A DNA stretch of 50,693 nt, taken from NCBI GenBank assembly GCA_002919265.1, contig PKEY01000056.1, forward strand, positions 1 to 50,693, given 5' to 3'. Below, piece after piece: positions 23,901 to 32,503 of this stretch; within the stretch, counting starts at the first letter, position 1, and each line of letters opens with the position of its first letter. Both the position numbers and the translations under genes were made by a program. The DNA comes from Hyphomicrobiaceae bacterium. GTDB taxonomy: Bacteria; Pseudomonadota; Alphaproteobacteria; Rhizobiales; Hyphomicrobiaceae. The notes under the pieces were generated by a model. It was not told the DNA's origin and did no database searches. It saw only the letters and a program-made list of their open reading frames with translations.

Positions 23901-24653
23901 ATGCCGCATCTGACACGCGCTTTTCGCTCTATAGCCGCCGCAGGCTTCTGTGGGGCACTCGCTGCCCAGCCGGTCGCGGCAGCAGATCTGTGGGGGCCTG
24001 ACTATAGGGAAGGCTCCATCAAGGATGCCCCACCGGTTTACGTATTCAGCTGGACTGGCTTTTACATTGGTGGCCACGCTGGTTTGATGACGGGCAAAAC
24101 GGAGGGCACTCCGAATTTCGGCTGCGCGGACGCCGACTGCGCCCTTGCAGAGGCGTTCTTCTCAACGGACTACGATATGGATGGCGGCCTGTTCGGCGGC
24201 CAACTCGGCTACAACTACCAGTTTGGTAGCGGCGTCGTCGGTATTGAAGCGACGTATTCCGGCTCGACCGTCGAGGGAAGTGGCTCATCCGGGATTTTCC
24301 TGACTTCGAAGCGTGATCTTGACTGGCTCGTTACCCTTACTGGCCGCTTGGGATACGCATTTGGCCGTTCTCTCGTTTACGCAAAGGGCGGCGTCGCTTG
24401 GGGAGATCTCGACACGGACCTGCGGGTTGGGGGAATCTCGATTGCCAAGGGTGGCGATACGCACTTTGGCTGGACGGCAGGACTCGGCTTCGAGCACGCG
24501 ATCACCGATCACGTCACGGCACGCATCGAGTATGCCCACATTGACTTCAACTCCGAAACCCACCGGTTGAAGTTTGCTCCGGGAGTCGCATTGCCAAGTG
24601 ATGTCGATGCGACGTTTGACACCGTCACAATTGGGGTGAACTACAAGTTCTAA
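23901..24653 (+). CDS. Outer-membrane beta-barrel protein, Omp25/Omp31 (RopB) family
   Basis: Surface porin-like protein typical of Hyphomicrobiales. The 250 residues begin with a Sec signal peptide (FRSIAAAGFCGALAAQPVAAA, cleavage near 27). The mature part shows the family pattern SWTGFYIGGHAGLMTGKTEG, a GGLFGGQLGYNYQFGSGVVGIEATY strand pair, GRLGYAFGRSLVYAKGGVAWGD, and the C-terminal barrel strand TVTIGVNYKF ending in Phe, the outer-membrane insertion signal. A strong hairpin terminator follows at 24672-24701. It is monocistronic. Confidence 0.93.
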   Translation: MPHLTRAFRSIAAAGFCGALAAQPVAAADLWGPDYREGSIKDAPPVYVFSWTGFYIGGHAGLMTGKTEGTPNFGCADADCALAEAFFSTDYDMDGGLFGGQLGYNYQFGSGVVGIEATYSGSTVEGSGSSGIFLTSKRDLDWLVTLTGRLGYAFGRSLVYAKGGVAWGDLDTDLRVGGISIAKGGDTHFGWTAGLGFEHAITDHVTARIEYAHIDFNSETHRLKFAPGVALPSDVDATFDTVTIGVNYKF

Positions 24654-24671
24654 TCTGGTGTCCGATTGAAA

Positions 24672-24701
24672 CTGCGCGCCGGCCGAGAGGTTGGCGCGCA
24701 G
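24672..24701 (+). terminator. Terminator after the porin gene
   Basis: CTGCGCGCC (24672-24680) pairs perfectly with GGCGCGCAG (24693-24701) around a 12-nt loop, followed by CTTTTGTGTT. It lies between the convergent porin and mgtE genes. The opposite strand ends in only a short U-run, so it mainly serves the porin transcript. Confidence 0.8.
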
Positions 24702-24727
24702 CTTTTGTGTTACGGTTTAACTGGTCT

Positions 24728-26119
24728 TCATCTCCCCAGCATGAGTGTCGCGATTCCGAAGTAAAGAATCACGCCCGTAACATCGGCGATGGAGGTGATC
24801 AGGGGGGCGCTGGCCGAGGCTGGATCGAGATTGAGCCGATTAAGAAGGAAGGGCAGCGACATACCGATCAGGCTGCCGATTATGACAACCAGCACCATCG
24901 TCAGGGCCACAATCGCTCCAATCGTCGGTCCATCACGGAGAACGCCGATGGAGGCCACCGCCAAAGCCATAGTCAGGCCAAGGGCCGTCGCCACGAGAAG
25001 CTCGCGGCCCAGCATCAGGCTCCAGTCGGAAAGGCGCACATCACCGGTCGCCAGCGCGCGGACCATTAGCGTAGACGCCTGAGCGCCCGCGTTGCCGCCG
25101 CCCGCTATCAGCATGGGCAGGAAGAATATGAGAGACACGTAGCTGACGATCGTGTCCTCGAACAACGCAAGGCCGGCACCGGAAAACAGGTTGAAAAACA
25201 CGAGCAACACCAGCCAGAAAATCCGCTTCCGGTAGAGAAGGCCAATGCTCGCCTCCTTGAGGCTCGTCGTCAGTTCGCCGATGGTACTGACCTTGTAGAA
25301 ATCCTTTGTCGCCTCTTCCTCGGCGACGTCCATGGCGTCGTCCTGGGTGACGATGCCGACGAGCGCATCGCCGCCATTCACAATTGGGAGCGCAATCAGG
25401 TCGTACTTCGCGATTTTGCGCGCCACTTCTGCCCGACTGTCCTCGGCGCGGGCATGGATGACGTGGGTATTCATGATGTCTTCGATCTTGGCTGTCGGTT
25501 CGGCCAAGATCAGGTCACGCAAGGACAGCACGCCTTTGAGGCGGCGGGCCTCGTCGACGACATAGGCGTTGTAAATGGTTTCCTTGTCGGGGGCGGCCAG
25601 ACGTAGCACGTCCAACGCTTGGCGCGCCGTGATGTTCGGCGGCAGAGTTGCGTAATCTGACGTCATGATCGCGCCGGCCGTGCCTTCGGGATAGGAGGCC
25701 AGTTTGCGAATGTCTTCGCGTTCAGCCTGGGCCAGCGCAGGAAGAAGCGTCTGCTGCTGCTCCTCGGGCAGGCGGTTCAGGAGGTCCGCCCTTTCGTCGG
25801 CGGACATCTCGGCGACAATCTTCGCCAACTCGCGCCGGCCGAGCGTCCTGGCGATCTCGATCTGACTCTCCGGGCCAAGATACCCGAAAACATCAGCCCG
25901 TTCGCTGATGGGCAACACGTTCAGTAGCGTGCTCGCGTCTGTCGTGGGCAAAGCCTCGACGAGGCTGGCAATATCCGCTGGGTGCTGGTCCTCGAGATGA
26001 GCGAGAATGGCCTTCTTGTCGCCGGCGTGCAGAAGCTCGCTGATGACAGGCGCAAGATCGGCCAAGCCGCCTTCGGTCGCGGCGAGAAGATCGCGGTCCT
26101 GGATGACTTCCTGGTTCAT
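24728..26119 (-). CDS. mgtE: Magnesium transporter MgtE
   Basis: MgtE is a Mg2+-gated Mg2+ channel in the inner membrane. The 463-residue protein has the full architecture: N-terminal alpha-helical superhelix (about 15-135, HLEDQHPADIASLVEALP), two CBS domains (about 140-260, with MTSDYATLPPNITARQALDVLR and IMNTHVIHARAEDSRAEVARKI), the plug helix, and five membrane segments (about 290-460) with the conserved PMLIAGGGNAGAQASTLMVRALA. Acidic residues of the CBS/N domains that sense cytosolic Mg2+ are present. The start ATG has GGAGG upstream. A hairpin-rich leader of over 200 bases precedes it. Confidence 0.96.
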   Translation of the reverse strand: MNQEVIQDRDLLAATEGGLADLAPVISELLHAGDKKAILAHLEDQHPADIASLVEALPTTDASTLLNVLPISERADVFGYLGPESQIEIARTLGRRELAKIVAEMSADERADLLNRLPEEQQQTLLPALAQAEREDIRKLASYPEGTAGAIMTSDYATLPPNITARQALDVLRLAAPDKETIYNAYVVDEARRLKGVLSLRDLILAEPTAKIEDIMNTHVIHARAEDSRAEVARKIAKYDLIALPIVNGGDALVGIVTQDDAMDVAEEEATKDFYKVSTIGELTTSLKEASIGLLYRKRIFWLVLLVFFNLFSGAGLALFEDTIVSYVSLIFFLPMLIAGGGNAGAQASTLMVRALATGDVRLSDWSLMLGRELLVATALGLTMALAVASIGVLRDGPTIGAIVALTMVLVVIIGSLIGMSLPFLLNRLNLDPASASAPLITSIADVTGVILYFGIATLMLGR

Positions 26120-26350
26120 GTCCGCCTCCTCTGGCCGCCCCTCGTACGGGCAAGCCAGTGGCGGACCACGAGGGCTTAGCAGCCCTTCAGAGCCGACACG
26201 AGCCGCCGTACTGCGCGGCGAACGACAACCGCTGCGGGCTGTCCAGTTGTTTTCCGGTTGAGGTCCCCGAAGGGACGACTACTGGGAACGTCCATCTCTA
26301 ATCCGATGATTGGCTAACGCCCGGCAGAATCTCGCCGGTCTGCCGGGTAG
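26120..26350 (-). promoter_or_regulatory. Structured 5' leader of mgtE, possible cis-regulatory RNA
   Basis: Four hairpins lie in the 230 bases before mgtE, read on the minus strand. CCCGGCAG (26347-26340) pairs with CTGCCGGG (26327-26320) over 12 nt. GTCCC-TTCG-GGGAC (26276-26263) is capped by a stable UUCG tetraloop. CGCCG-CGCAGTA-CGGCG (26220-26204) and AGGGCT-GCTA-AGCCCT (26186-26171) follow. There is no ORF. Mg2+ transporter genes are often controlled by leader RNAs, but I do not recognise a named riboswitch class here, and compensatory changes in relatives were not tested. Confidence 0.45.
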
Positions 26351-26461
26351 ATGAAGTGCGCCGGTGCCGATGTCAACAGCCCGTAGCGCTGGTGCGCGCA
26401 AATATTGCAAAGGAAAGCTGGCTCTTAAGTAAACGGCTCGTTTCGTGTGGCCAGCATGCCC

Positions 26462-26899
26462 TTATCGGCAAACGAGAACGGGGATTTTGCTGTGGGCCAG
26501 CACCTTCTGGGTTTCGCTGCCCAGGAACAGCGCAGCCAAGCCCTTCCGCCCATGGGAGGCCATGACGATCAGATCGCACCCTCGGGCCTCGGCCGTCGAC
26601 AGGATGGCTTGCCATGGGTGACCGTGCTCCAGCCAGGTCGTGTCGCAAGACACCCCTTGTTCATCGGCAAGCTCCTCAGCATAGCCGACATACCGCGCCG
26701 CCGCCGTCTCGGCGCCCTTCAGATATTCCGACTCCGGGAAGGCCACCATGATCTCGCCGGGCGCCACCGTGCGCCAGGGGCGGATCACGTGCAGTGCCGT
26801 AACCCGCGCATTCAGGGCACGCGCCAGTCCGATCGCCTGCTCGATGGCTCGTTCGGAAAGCTCAGAGCCATCGGTCGCAACAAGAATGTGTTTGTACAC
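26462..26899 (-). CDS. Universal stress protein, UspA family
   Basis: Cytosolic ATP-binding stress protein. The GTG start at 26899 has AGGAGG about 10 bases upstream, giving 145 residues, the usual single-domain length. The N-terminus YKHILVATDGSELSERAIEQAIGLA is typical, and the C-terminal ATP-binding motif G-x2-G-x9-G-S is present as GRKGLAALFLGS, with VLAHSKIPVLVCR closing the fold. It lies upstream of mgtE on the same strand but 340 bp away, with the mgtE leader between them, so probably a separate transcript. No EcfG-type promoter is seen upstream. Confidence 0.93.
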   Translation of the reverse strand: MYKHILVATDGSELSERAIEQAIGLARALNARVTALHVIRPWRTVAPGEIMVAFPESEYLKGAETAAARYVGYAEELADEQGVSCDTTWLEHGHPWQAILSTAEARGCDLIVMASHGRKGLAALFLGSETQKVLAHSKIPVLVCR

Positions 26900-27014
26900 G
26901 AGCTTTGCGCCTCCTTTGGTGCCCACGCACGTATTTCTAACTTCAACGAAGGCGCGTTGACAGCAAATCCGGTTCGCCGATCGGGCGTAAGCTTAACTGG
27001 CCGAGGTCGAGCCT

Positions 27015-27911
27015 CTAGTTCAGTCCGTTCAGCCTGATGCGGGCAGTTTCGATCCCAGCCTGGGCAGCGCGTTGGTAGAGCTCCCGGGCCTTGTCCACAT
27101 CGGCAGTCACGTCGAGCACGCCCCAGGCTGCGAGCATGTTGGGATCGTAAGTCTCTGCCAGAGCCATGAGAGCCTCAGGCTCATTAGCTTCGGCAGCCGG
27201 CAACAGGATTTCACGGCCTTCAAGAATAGCGCCAGCGGAGATCCGCGCTTTTCCCTCAGCAATCGTATCGCTCCACGAAGGCTTCGGCGGTTCAGCTGGG
27301 GTTTCCTCATTCGCGCTGGGTTCAGGGGCGACAGCAGCCGCTGGGATCACCGCGGCTTCCGTAGGCCGAATAATCGTGGTTGGCACTGCCCGCTGTTGGA
27401 CCTCTAGTGGCACGGCTGCCGGCGAGGAAGCGGCAGCCGAGTGAACGGCACTTTCCGTCCCCGGATCACTTCCGAACAAGGCGTCGAGCGGCAGATTGTC
27501 GAGACGACCGGTGAGGTAGAGGACGACCGGAACAACAACGGCCAAACCCGTCATAAAGCCCATGGCCGCAGCACGGGCCTGGTCGCGAAATGCGCCGGTT
27601 TTCGGCGGCTCCGGTGGTGTGCGCCAGGTCGACGGAATCGGCATTGCCGCATCGTCATCCTCATCGTCGAAAATGCCGCGAGGAGGCGGCATCGCCGGCA
27701 GCGGGTTCGTGTTGACGTTGGCAGCGGTGGCTTTGGACTGCGGCCGATCGAGATTCTCGCGCGCCATGTTCATGGCCCGCGCCAGCTCCTCGACAAGGCT
27801 AGAAAGTTCTTCCTGAGACGTGCCGACCTCGGACGACTCGCTAGTCGAGCCCTTCAGGCCATTGCCATGCCCATTGAGCTTCTTGGGCACGCTCTCGCGA
27901 CTGCTCTCCAT
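27015..27911 (-). CDS. Membrane-anchored protein with C-terminal Sel1/TPR-like repeats
   Basis: Function unknown. ATG 27911 is chosen over an in-frame GTG at 27923. The N-terminal 110 residues are polar and disordered, with an acidic helix (EELSSLVEELARAMNMARENL). A single membrane segment (AMGFMTGLAVVVPVVLYLTG) lies near 125-145, followed by a Pro/Ala-rich periplasmic linker. The last 75 residues (ANEPEALMALAETYDPNMLA, VDKARELYQRAAQAGIETARI) match one to two Sel1-like repeats, which usually mediate protein contacts. The layout resembles envelope or polarity scaffold proteins of Alphaproteobacteria, but no specific name can be supported. Confidence 0.75.
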   Translation of the reverse strand: MESSRESVPKKLNGHGNGLKGSTSESSEVGTSQEELSSLVEELARAMNMARENLDRPQSKATAANVNTNPLPAMPPPRGIFDDEDDDAAMPIPSTWRTPPEPPKTGAFRDQARAAAMGFMTGLAVVVPVVLYLTGRLDNLPLDALFGSDPGTESAVHSAAASSPAAVPLEVQQRAVPTTIIRPTEAAVIPAAAVAPEPSANEETPAEPPKPSWSDTIAEGKARISAGAILEGREILLPAAEANEPEALMALAETYDPNMLAAWGVLDVTADVDKARELYQRAAQAGIETARIRLNGLN

Positions 27912-28197
27912 CGCCACCCCCACTTCAAGGTCTCGATGCTAGGGGGATCCACGCAGAGTGCGCACGTCGGAGCGCATGTCCGCACCGATTCCCACGGCTG
28001 CCACGCGGGCGAACCTTCGCATTACTCATCGGGAACCCCCAAACACGACCCCGGTCCCCAGCGTCAACTAACACGCTCGCACCGACAGGCACAATCGAAT
28101 AAAGGTTCGTCGGAGTTGTGGCAGACGTCGCCAGCCGGTGGACAAAGTTTCACCCTGGGTTAATCAGGCCGCAAATAGCGGCTGCTGGGGGTAAGGG

Positions 28198-28794
28198 ATG
28201 CTTCCACTCGTCCTTGGACTGCTGATTTTCTTTCTCGTTCATCTCGCTCCGACGCAGGTCGATTTGAGGCGCGGCCTTGTCGAGCGATTTGGCCTTGTCG
28301 GTTACAAGGTCATCTTTTCCGCCCTCTCTCTTGTCGGCCTGGTGCTGATCATCGTCGGCTACGGCAAAATGCAGGTGATGGTGGGCAAGAATCCGGAGAT
28401 CTGGACACCGCCTATTTGGGCCCGCCATCTGACCTTTCTCTTCATGCTGCCGGCGATGGTGCTGCTCGTGGCTGCCTACGTGCCCAGCCGAATTCGTACG
28501 GCCACGAAGCACCCCATGCTGGCGGCGATCAAGTTCTGGGCAGCCGGCCACCTGCTCGCCAACGGGGATCTCGCCTCGATCCTGTTGTTCGGCAGCTTCC
28601 TGGCCTATGCCGTCTACGATCGGATCTCCGTCAAGCGCCGCGAAGCGGTGCAGCCACCTGCGCCGGTGGCTGCGGCCACTAGCTGGTGGAACGACGCTCT
28701 GGTGGTGGTGCTGGGGCTTGCGCTTTATGGCTTTATGCTGACAGTGGGCCACGCGCGTTTGATCGGCGTTCCCTTGCTGCCTGGCTGGTACTGA
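28198..28794 (+). CDS. NnrU family integral membrane protein
   Basis: The 198-residue protein matches NnrU, a membrane protein first linked to nitrate/nitrite respiration and related to isoprenoid-processing membrane proteins; its exact reaction is not settled. The N-terminus LLIFFLVHLAPTQVDLRRGLVERFGLVGYKVIFS and the HPMLAAIKFWAAGHLLANGDLASILLFGSFLAYAVYDRISVKRR block (shown in part) are diagnostic. Five to six membrane segments are evident. GGGGTAAGGG precedes the ATG. No denitrification genes are nearby, so the neighbourhood does not support a respiratory role. Confidence 0.9.
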   Translation: MLPLVLGLLIFFLVHLAPTQVDLRRGLVERFGLVGYKVIFSALSLVGLVLIIVGYGKMQVMVGKNPEIWTPPIWARHLTFLFMLPAMVLLVAAYVPSRIRTATKHPMLAAIKFWAAGHLLANGDLASILLFGSFLAYAVYDRISVKRREAVQPPAPVAAATSWWNDALVVVLGLALYGFMLTVGHARLIGVPLLPGWY

Positions 28795-28970
28795 TTGGGG
28801 GCCAAGCCGCAAAACTGCCGGAAACGGGTCGCACGTAGAGGCGCTGGCAGTCACCGCCTGGGGATTTCCGGCACTCCGTCGCGTTGGCGGGGCAGGCGCT
28901 GTGCGCTAAGTGTTGCGCGCCTGACCGCACAGGGCGCCCAAAACGAAGGCACGAGGAGGGCCGATCCAGT

Positions 28971-29699
28971 ATGGCTGAAGACCGCGATCCACTTCTGCGC
29001 GAGCTCGAGAGCGAGGTTCGCCGCGAGCAGCTGGCGAAGCTTTGGGATCGCTACGGCATCTACGTGGTTGGCTTGGCTGCTGCCATCGTGCTCGGAGTTG
29101 GCGGTTATCAGTGGTGGCAGGCGCGCACGCTGGCGGCCGCGCAGGAGGCAGGCGCGCGTTATCAGGCGGCCATTCAGCTCGCACAGCAAGGTAAGACAGA
29201 AGAATCGCGTCAGGCTCTGGAGGCCATCGTCAGGGATGGACCGGCTGGCTACGCTACTTTGGCCCGTCTGCAACTGGCTGGCGAAGCCGCTTCCGCCGGC
29301 AAGAAGGACGAGGCGCTGACCATTTACGAGGCCATTGCTGGCAACTCGGGCGCCGATCTGCTGCTACGCCAGTACGCCGAATTGCAAATTGCGTCGTTGA
29401 AAGTTGATACAGCGGACTTTACCGAAATCCAGAATCGGCTCACCCCTTTGACGGGCGACAACAACGCCTGGAGGCATAGCGCGCGCGAACTGCTGGGCCT
29501 GTCGGCGTATCGCGCCGGGCGCCTGGAGGAAGCGAAGCAGATCTTCCTCGAACTCGCGGCGGATCAGCAGACGCCCCCCTCCATTCGTGAGCGTGCGGGC
29601 ATAATCATGGGCCTCATTACATCGGCAGAGGCTCAACAGGCCGCTCAATCGGGGCAGGCAGGGGGGGCACCTTCGGCCGAGACGCCGAAAGTGCAATAG
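28971..29699 (+). CDS. YfgM-like tetratricopeptide membrane protein
   Basis: Single-pass inner-membrane protein with a periplasmic TPR domain, related to YfgM, which works with the SecYEG/BAM chaperone network in E. coli. The ATG at 28971 has GAGGAGGG upstream. Residues 1-25 are a charged cytosolic stretch (LLRELESEVRREQLAKLWDRYG), 28-50 a membrane segment (IYVVGLAAAIVLGVGGYQWW), and 60-230 helical repeats (YATLARLQLAGEAASAGKKDEALTIYEAI). The C-terminus is Gln/Gly-rich. It is followed 12 bp later by bamB and then der, the same yfgM-bamB-der order as in E. coli. Confidence 0.9.
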   Translation: MAEDRDPLLRELESEVRREQLAKLWDRYGIYVVGLAAAIVLGVGGYQWWQARTLAAAQEAGARYQAAIQLAQQGKTEESRQALEAIVRDGPAGYATLARLQLAGEAASAGKKDEALTIYEAIAGNSGADLLLRQYAELQIASLKVDTADFTEIQNRLTPLTGDNNAWRHSARELLGLSAYRAGRLEEAKQIFLELAADQQTPPSIRERAGIIMGLITSAEAQQAAQSGQAGGAPSAETPKVQ

Positions 29700-29711
29700 T
29701 GGGGAAGGTGG

Positions 29712-31067
29712 ATGGGCGAGGTCGATAAGCGAACGCAGCTTCTGCGCCGGCTTCTGTTGCCCACCCTTGTTACCGCATTTGGCCTGGGCGGCTGCGGAAG
29801 CAGCAGTCTGCCGAGCCTGCCCAAGATCAGCGAGCTGAACCCTTTTGCTGAAAAGCAGCAGCCTTTGCCGGGCAAGCGTATCCCCGTCCTGCAGAGCCGG
29901 GACAACGTTGGTGCGCACCTCGCTGAGGCTGACAAGCCCATCGTTCTCCCACCGCCTCGGCACAACGAAAACTGGACCCAGCCAGGTGGCGAGCCAAGCA
30001 ATTCTCCCGGCCACCTCGCGCTTTCGGGCAGTCTGAAACGCGCCTGGTCGGCTAACGCCGGTACCGGCTCCAGCTCCAAGGGCAAGCTGACGGCCAGCCC
30101 CATCGTCTATGGGGGGCGCGTGTTCACTTTGGATGCGGAAGCCCGTGTCACGGCCTTCTCCGCCTCGGGCGGCTCCGCTATTTGGCGGGTTTCGCTCGTG
30201 CCCGAGAGTGAGCGCGGAGACGGCGGATATGGCGGCGGGCTGGCAATCGATTCCGGACGCCTTTACGTCGCCACCGGCTTCGGCACGGTCGTTGCGCTCG
30301 ATCCTGGGACTGGCAAGCAGCTTTGGACCAAGAATATCGGCGTTCCCGTTCGCGCGGCCCCGACCGCCGTGAATGACAAAGTCTTTGTCGTCACGACCGA
30401 CGCGCACGTGTTCGCCTTGGCTGGCTTCGACGGGAGCGAGCTTTGGACCCAAAGAGGCATTCCTGAAAGGACCAGCATCATCTCGAACCCGAGCCCCGCG
30501 GTGGACAGTGGGGTTGTCGTCGTCCCGTATACGTCTGGTGAGCTGTCTGCCTTCAAAGCGGATGACGGGTCACTGCTGTGGACCGAAAGCCTGGCCCGGA
30601 CCGGCGCTCTCTCGCCGATGGCGTCGCTAAGCGATGCGGCACGGCCGGCCATTGCGGGGGGCGTGGTCTACGCTGTCGGGCATGGTGGCAGGCTGATCGC
30701 AACTGATCTCAAGTCGGGCGAGCGCCTGTGGTCCCTCAACGTCGCGAGCACGCAAGCGCCGGTCATCGCCGGCGATACGGTGTTCGTCGTGGACACCACC
30801 GGCCAGTTGCTTGCCGTCACGCGGCGCGACGGAAAGATCATCTGGTCCGTCAAGTTGCCGGGGACGAGCACCTGGTCGGGGCCGACCCTCGCCGGCAATC
30901 ATCTCTGGCTGGCCTCCAACCATGGGCAGCTGGTTGGCGTCGATCCCGTCACAGGCCGTGTCATCAGCCAGTTGGGATTGGATGACCCGGTCTATATCGC
31001 GCCTGTGGTGGCCGACGGGCGTATGTATGTGCTAACGGACAAAGCGCGTCTGATCGCGTTTAACTGA
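29712..31067 (+). CDS. bamB: Outer membrane protein assembly factor BamB
   Basis: Lipoprotein of the BAM complex, which folds beta-barrels into the outer membrane. Residues 1-28 are a lipoprotein signal with the lipobox LGGC (Cys28 lipidated). After a disordered linker, about 95-450 form the eight-bladed PQQ-like propeller, with repeated blades such as VVALDPGTGKQLWTKNIG, VFALAGFDGSELW, LLAVTRRDGKIIWSVKLPG and LVGVDPVTGRV. The 451-residue length is normal for alphaproteobacterial BamB. It lies between the yfgM-like gene and der. Confidence 0.95.
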   Translation: MGEVDKRTQLLRRLLLPTLVTAFGLGGCGSSSLPSLPKISELNPFAEKQQPLPGKRIPVLQSRDNVGAHLAEADKPIVLPPPRHNENWTQPGGEPSNSPGHLALSGSLKRAWSANAGTGSSSKGKLTASPIVYGGRVFTLDAEARVTAFSASGGSAIWRVSLVPESERGDGGYGGGLAIDSGRLYVATGFGTVVALDPGTGKQLWTKNIGVPVRAAPTAVNDKVFVVTTDAHVFALAGFDGSELWTQRGIPERTSIISNPSPAVDSGVVVVPYTSGELSAFKADDGSLLWTESLARTGALSPMASLSDAARPAIAGGVVYAVGHGGRLIATDLKSGERLWSLNVASTQAPVIAGDTVFVVDTTGQLLAVTRRDGKIIWSVKLPGTSTWSGPTLAGNHLWLASNHGQLVGVDPVTGRVISQLGLDDPVYIAPVVADGRMYVLTDKARLIAFN

Positions 31068-31126
31068 CGAGCCCCGCGACAGCGGCTGCAGACGAGTCCT
31101 TCAATCCAGATTTACGGCGCCTCGAA

Positions 31127-32503
31127 ATGACGACGCCCCCTCCAACCATTGCCATCGTTGGTCGGCCGAATGTTGGCAAATCGACTCTCTTCAATCGCCT
31201 GCTCGGTCGCCGGCTTGCTCTGGTCTCCGACATGCCGGGCCTCACGCGCGACAGGCACGAAGGCACCATACGCCTGGGCGATTTAGAGGCGCGCCTTGTC
31301 GATACGGCGGGGCTGGAAGAAGCGCCGCCGGGCACGATAGCGGCCCGCATGACCCGACAGACCGAGCGGGCCCTGCAAAGCGCTGACCTCGTGCTTTTCG
31401 TGATCGATGCCCGGGATGGAGTGACGCCTGCCGATTCGGCCTTTGCCAGACTGGTCCGCTCGGCTGCCCGCCCGGCCATTCTGGTGGCCAATAAGTGCGA
31501 GGGCCGCAAAGGCATGGAGGGCGTCTACGAAGCCTTCGAGCTTGGTCTTGGCGAGCCCGTTGCCATTTCCGCCGAGCATGGCGAAGGCGTCGGTGAGCTG
31601 ATCTCCGAGATGATGGAAGCCCTCGGAATCGAGGCATCGGAGCGGCGATCGCGTGAGGAAACCGAGGATCAACAGGAAACGGCCGTTGCGCGCCCCATCC
31701 GGGTTGCAATCGTCGGGCGGCCGAACACGGGCAAGTCCACGCTTGTCAATGCCCTGCTGGGTGAAGAGCGGATGCTGACCGGGCCCGAGCCTGGGCTGAC
31801 GCGGGACGCGATCGAGATCGACTTCAACTGGCGCGATCAGAAGATGACTCTGATCGACACGGCCGGGCTCCGCCGTAAGGCCAAGATTACGGAGACGGCC
31901 GAGAAGTTGGCGGCAGCGGACACGCTCCGTTCCATCCGTTTCGCGGAAGTTGTGATCCTGATGATCGATGCGGAGCGGCCTTTTGAGCATCAGGATCTCA
32001 CTATAGGAGATCTGGTGGCCGAGGAGGGGCGTGCTCTGGTCATCGCGCTCAACAAGTGGGATCTCGTTGAAAACAAGCAGGCGGTGCTTCGCGAGTTGCG
32101 TGAGATGGCGGCCGACAGACTGGCCCAGGTGCCGGGAGTTCCGCTTGTTCCAATTTCCGCACTCGCCGAGCGGGGGCTCGACGCACTCCTGGACGCCGTT
32201 CTGCAAAGCTACGAAGCTTGGAATCGTCGTGTTCCAACATCGGAGCTAAATCGCTGGCTCCGCGCAGCCATCGAAAGACACGCACCTCCGGCGTCCAAAG
32301 GGAGGCGCATCAAAATCCGCTATATCGTGCAGGTGTCGACCCGCCCGCCGACATTCGTTGCTTTCACTTCGCAACCGAAGGGGTTGCCGAAGGACTACAT
32401 TCGTTATCTGACGAAAGGGATCCGGGAGACATTCAACATGCCCGGCACTCCCATTCGCTTCATTTTGCGGAAGGGTGACAATCCCTACGCGGATCGCGAC
32501 TGA
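31127..32503 (+). CDS. der: Ribosome biogenesis GTPase Der (EngA)
   Basis: Der carries two GTPase domains and helps mature the 50S subunit. In 458 residues, the first G domain has the P-loop GRPNVGKST (about 11-19), DTAGLEE and NKCEG; the second has GRPNTGKST (about 199-207), DTAGLRRK and NKWD. The KH-like C-terminal domain (about 365-450) ends in ILRKGDNPYADRD. All switch and base-recognition motifs are intact. The last 19 bp overlap the 3' end of the AI-2E transporter gene on the other strand, so neither gene has a terminator beyond its stop. Confidence 0.97.
   Translation: MTTPPPTIAIVGRPNVGKSTLFNRLLGRRLALVSDMPGLTRDRHEGTIRLGDLEARLVDTAGLEEAPPGTIAARMTRQTERALQSADLVLFVIDARDGVTPADSAFARLVRSAARPAILVANKCEGRKGMEGVYEAFELGLGEPVAISAEHGEGVGELISEMMEALGIEASERRSREETEDQQETAVARPIRVAIVGRPNTGKSTLVNALLGEERMLTGPEPGLTRDAIEIDFNWRDQKMTLIDTAGLRRKAKITETAEKLAAADTLRSIRFAEVVILMIDAERPFEHQDLTIGDLVAEEGRALVIALNKWDLVENKQAVLRELREMAADRLAQVPGVPLVPISALAERGLDALLDAVLQSYEAWNRRVPTSELNRWLRAAIERHAPPASKGRRIKIRYIVQVSTRPPTFVAFTSQPKGLPKDYIRYLTKGIRETFNMPGTPIRFILRKGDNPYADRD

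Noticed and set aside
29364..30452. 362-codon ORF on the minus strand
   Set aside because: It lies antisense to the yfgM-like and bamB genes and shows low-complexity, shadow-type composition.
31283..32206. 307-codon ORF on the minus strand
   Set aside because: It is antisense to der, whose GTPase motifs fix the true frame.
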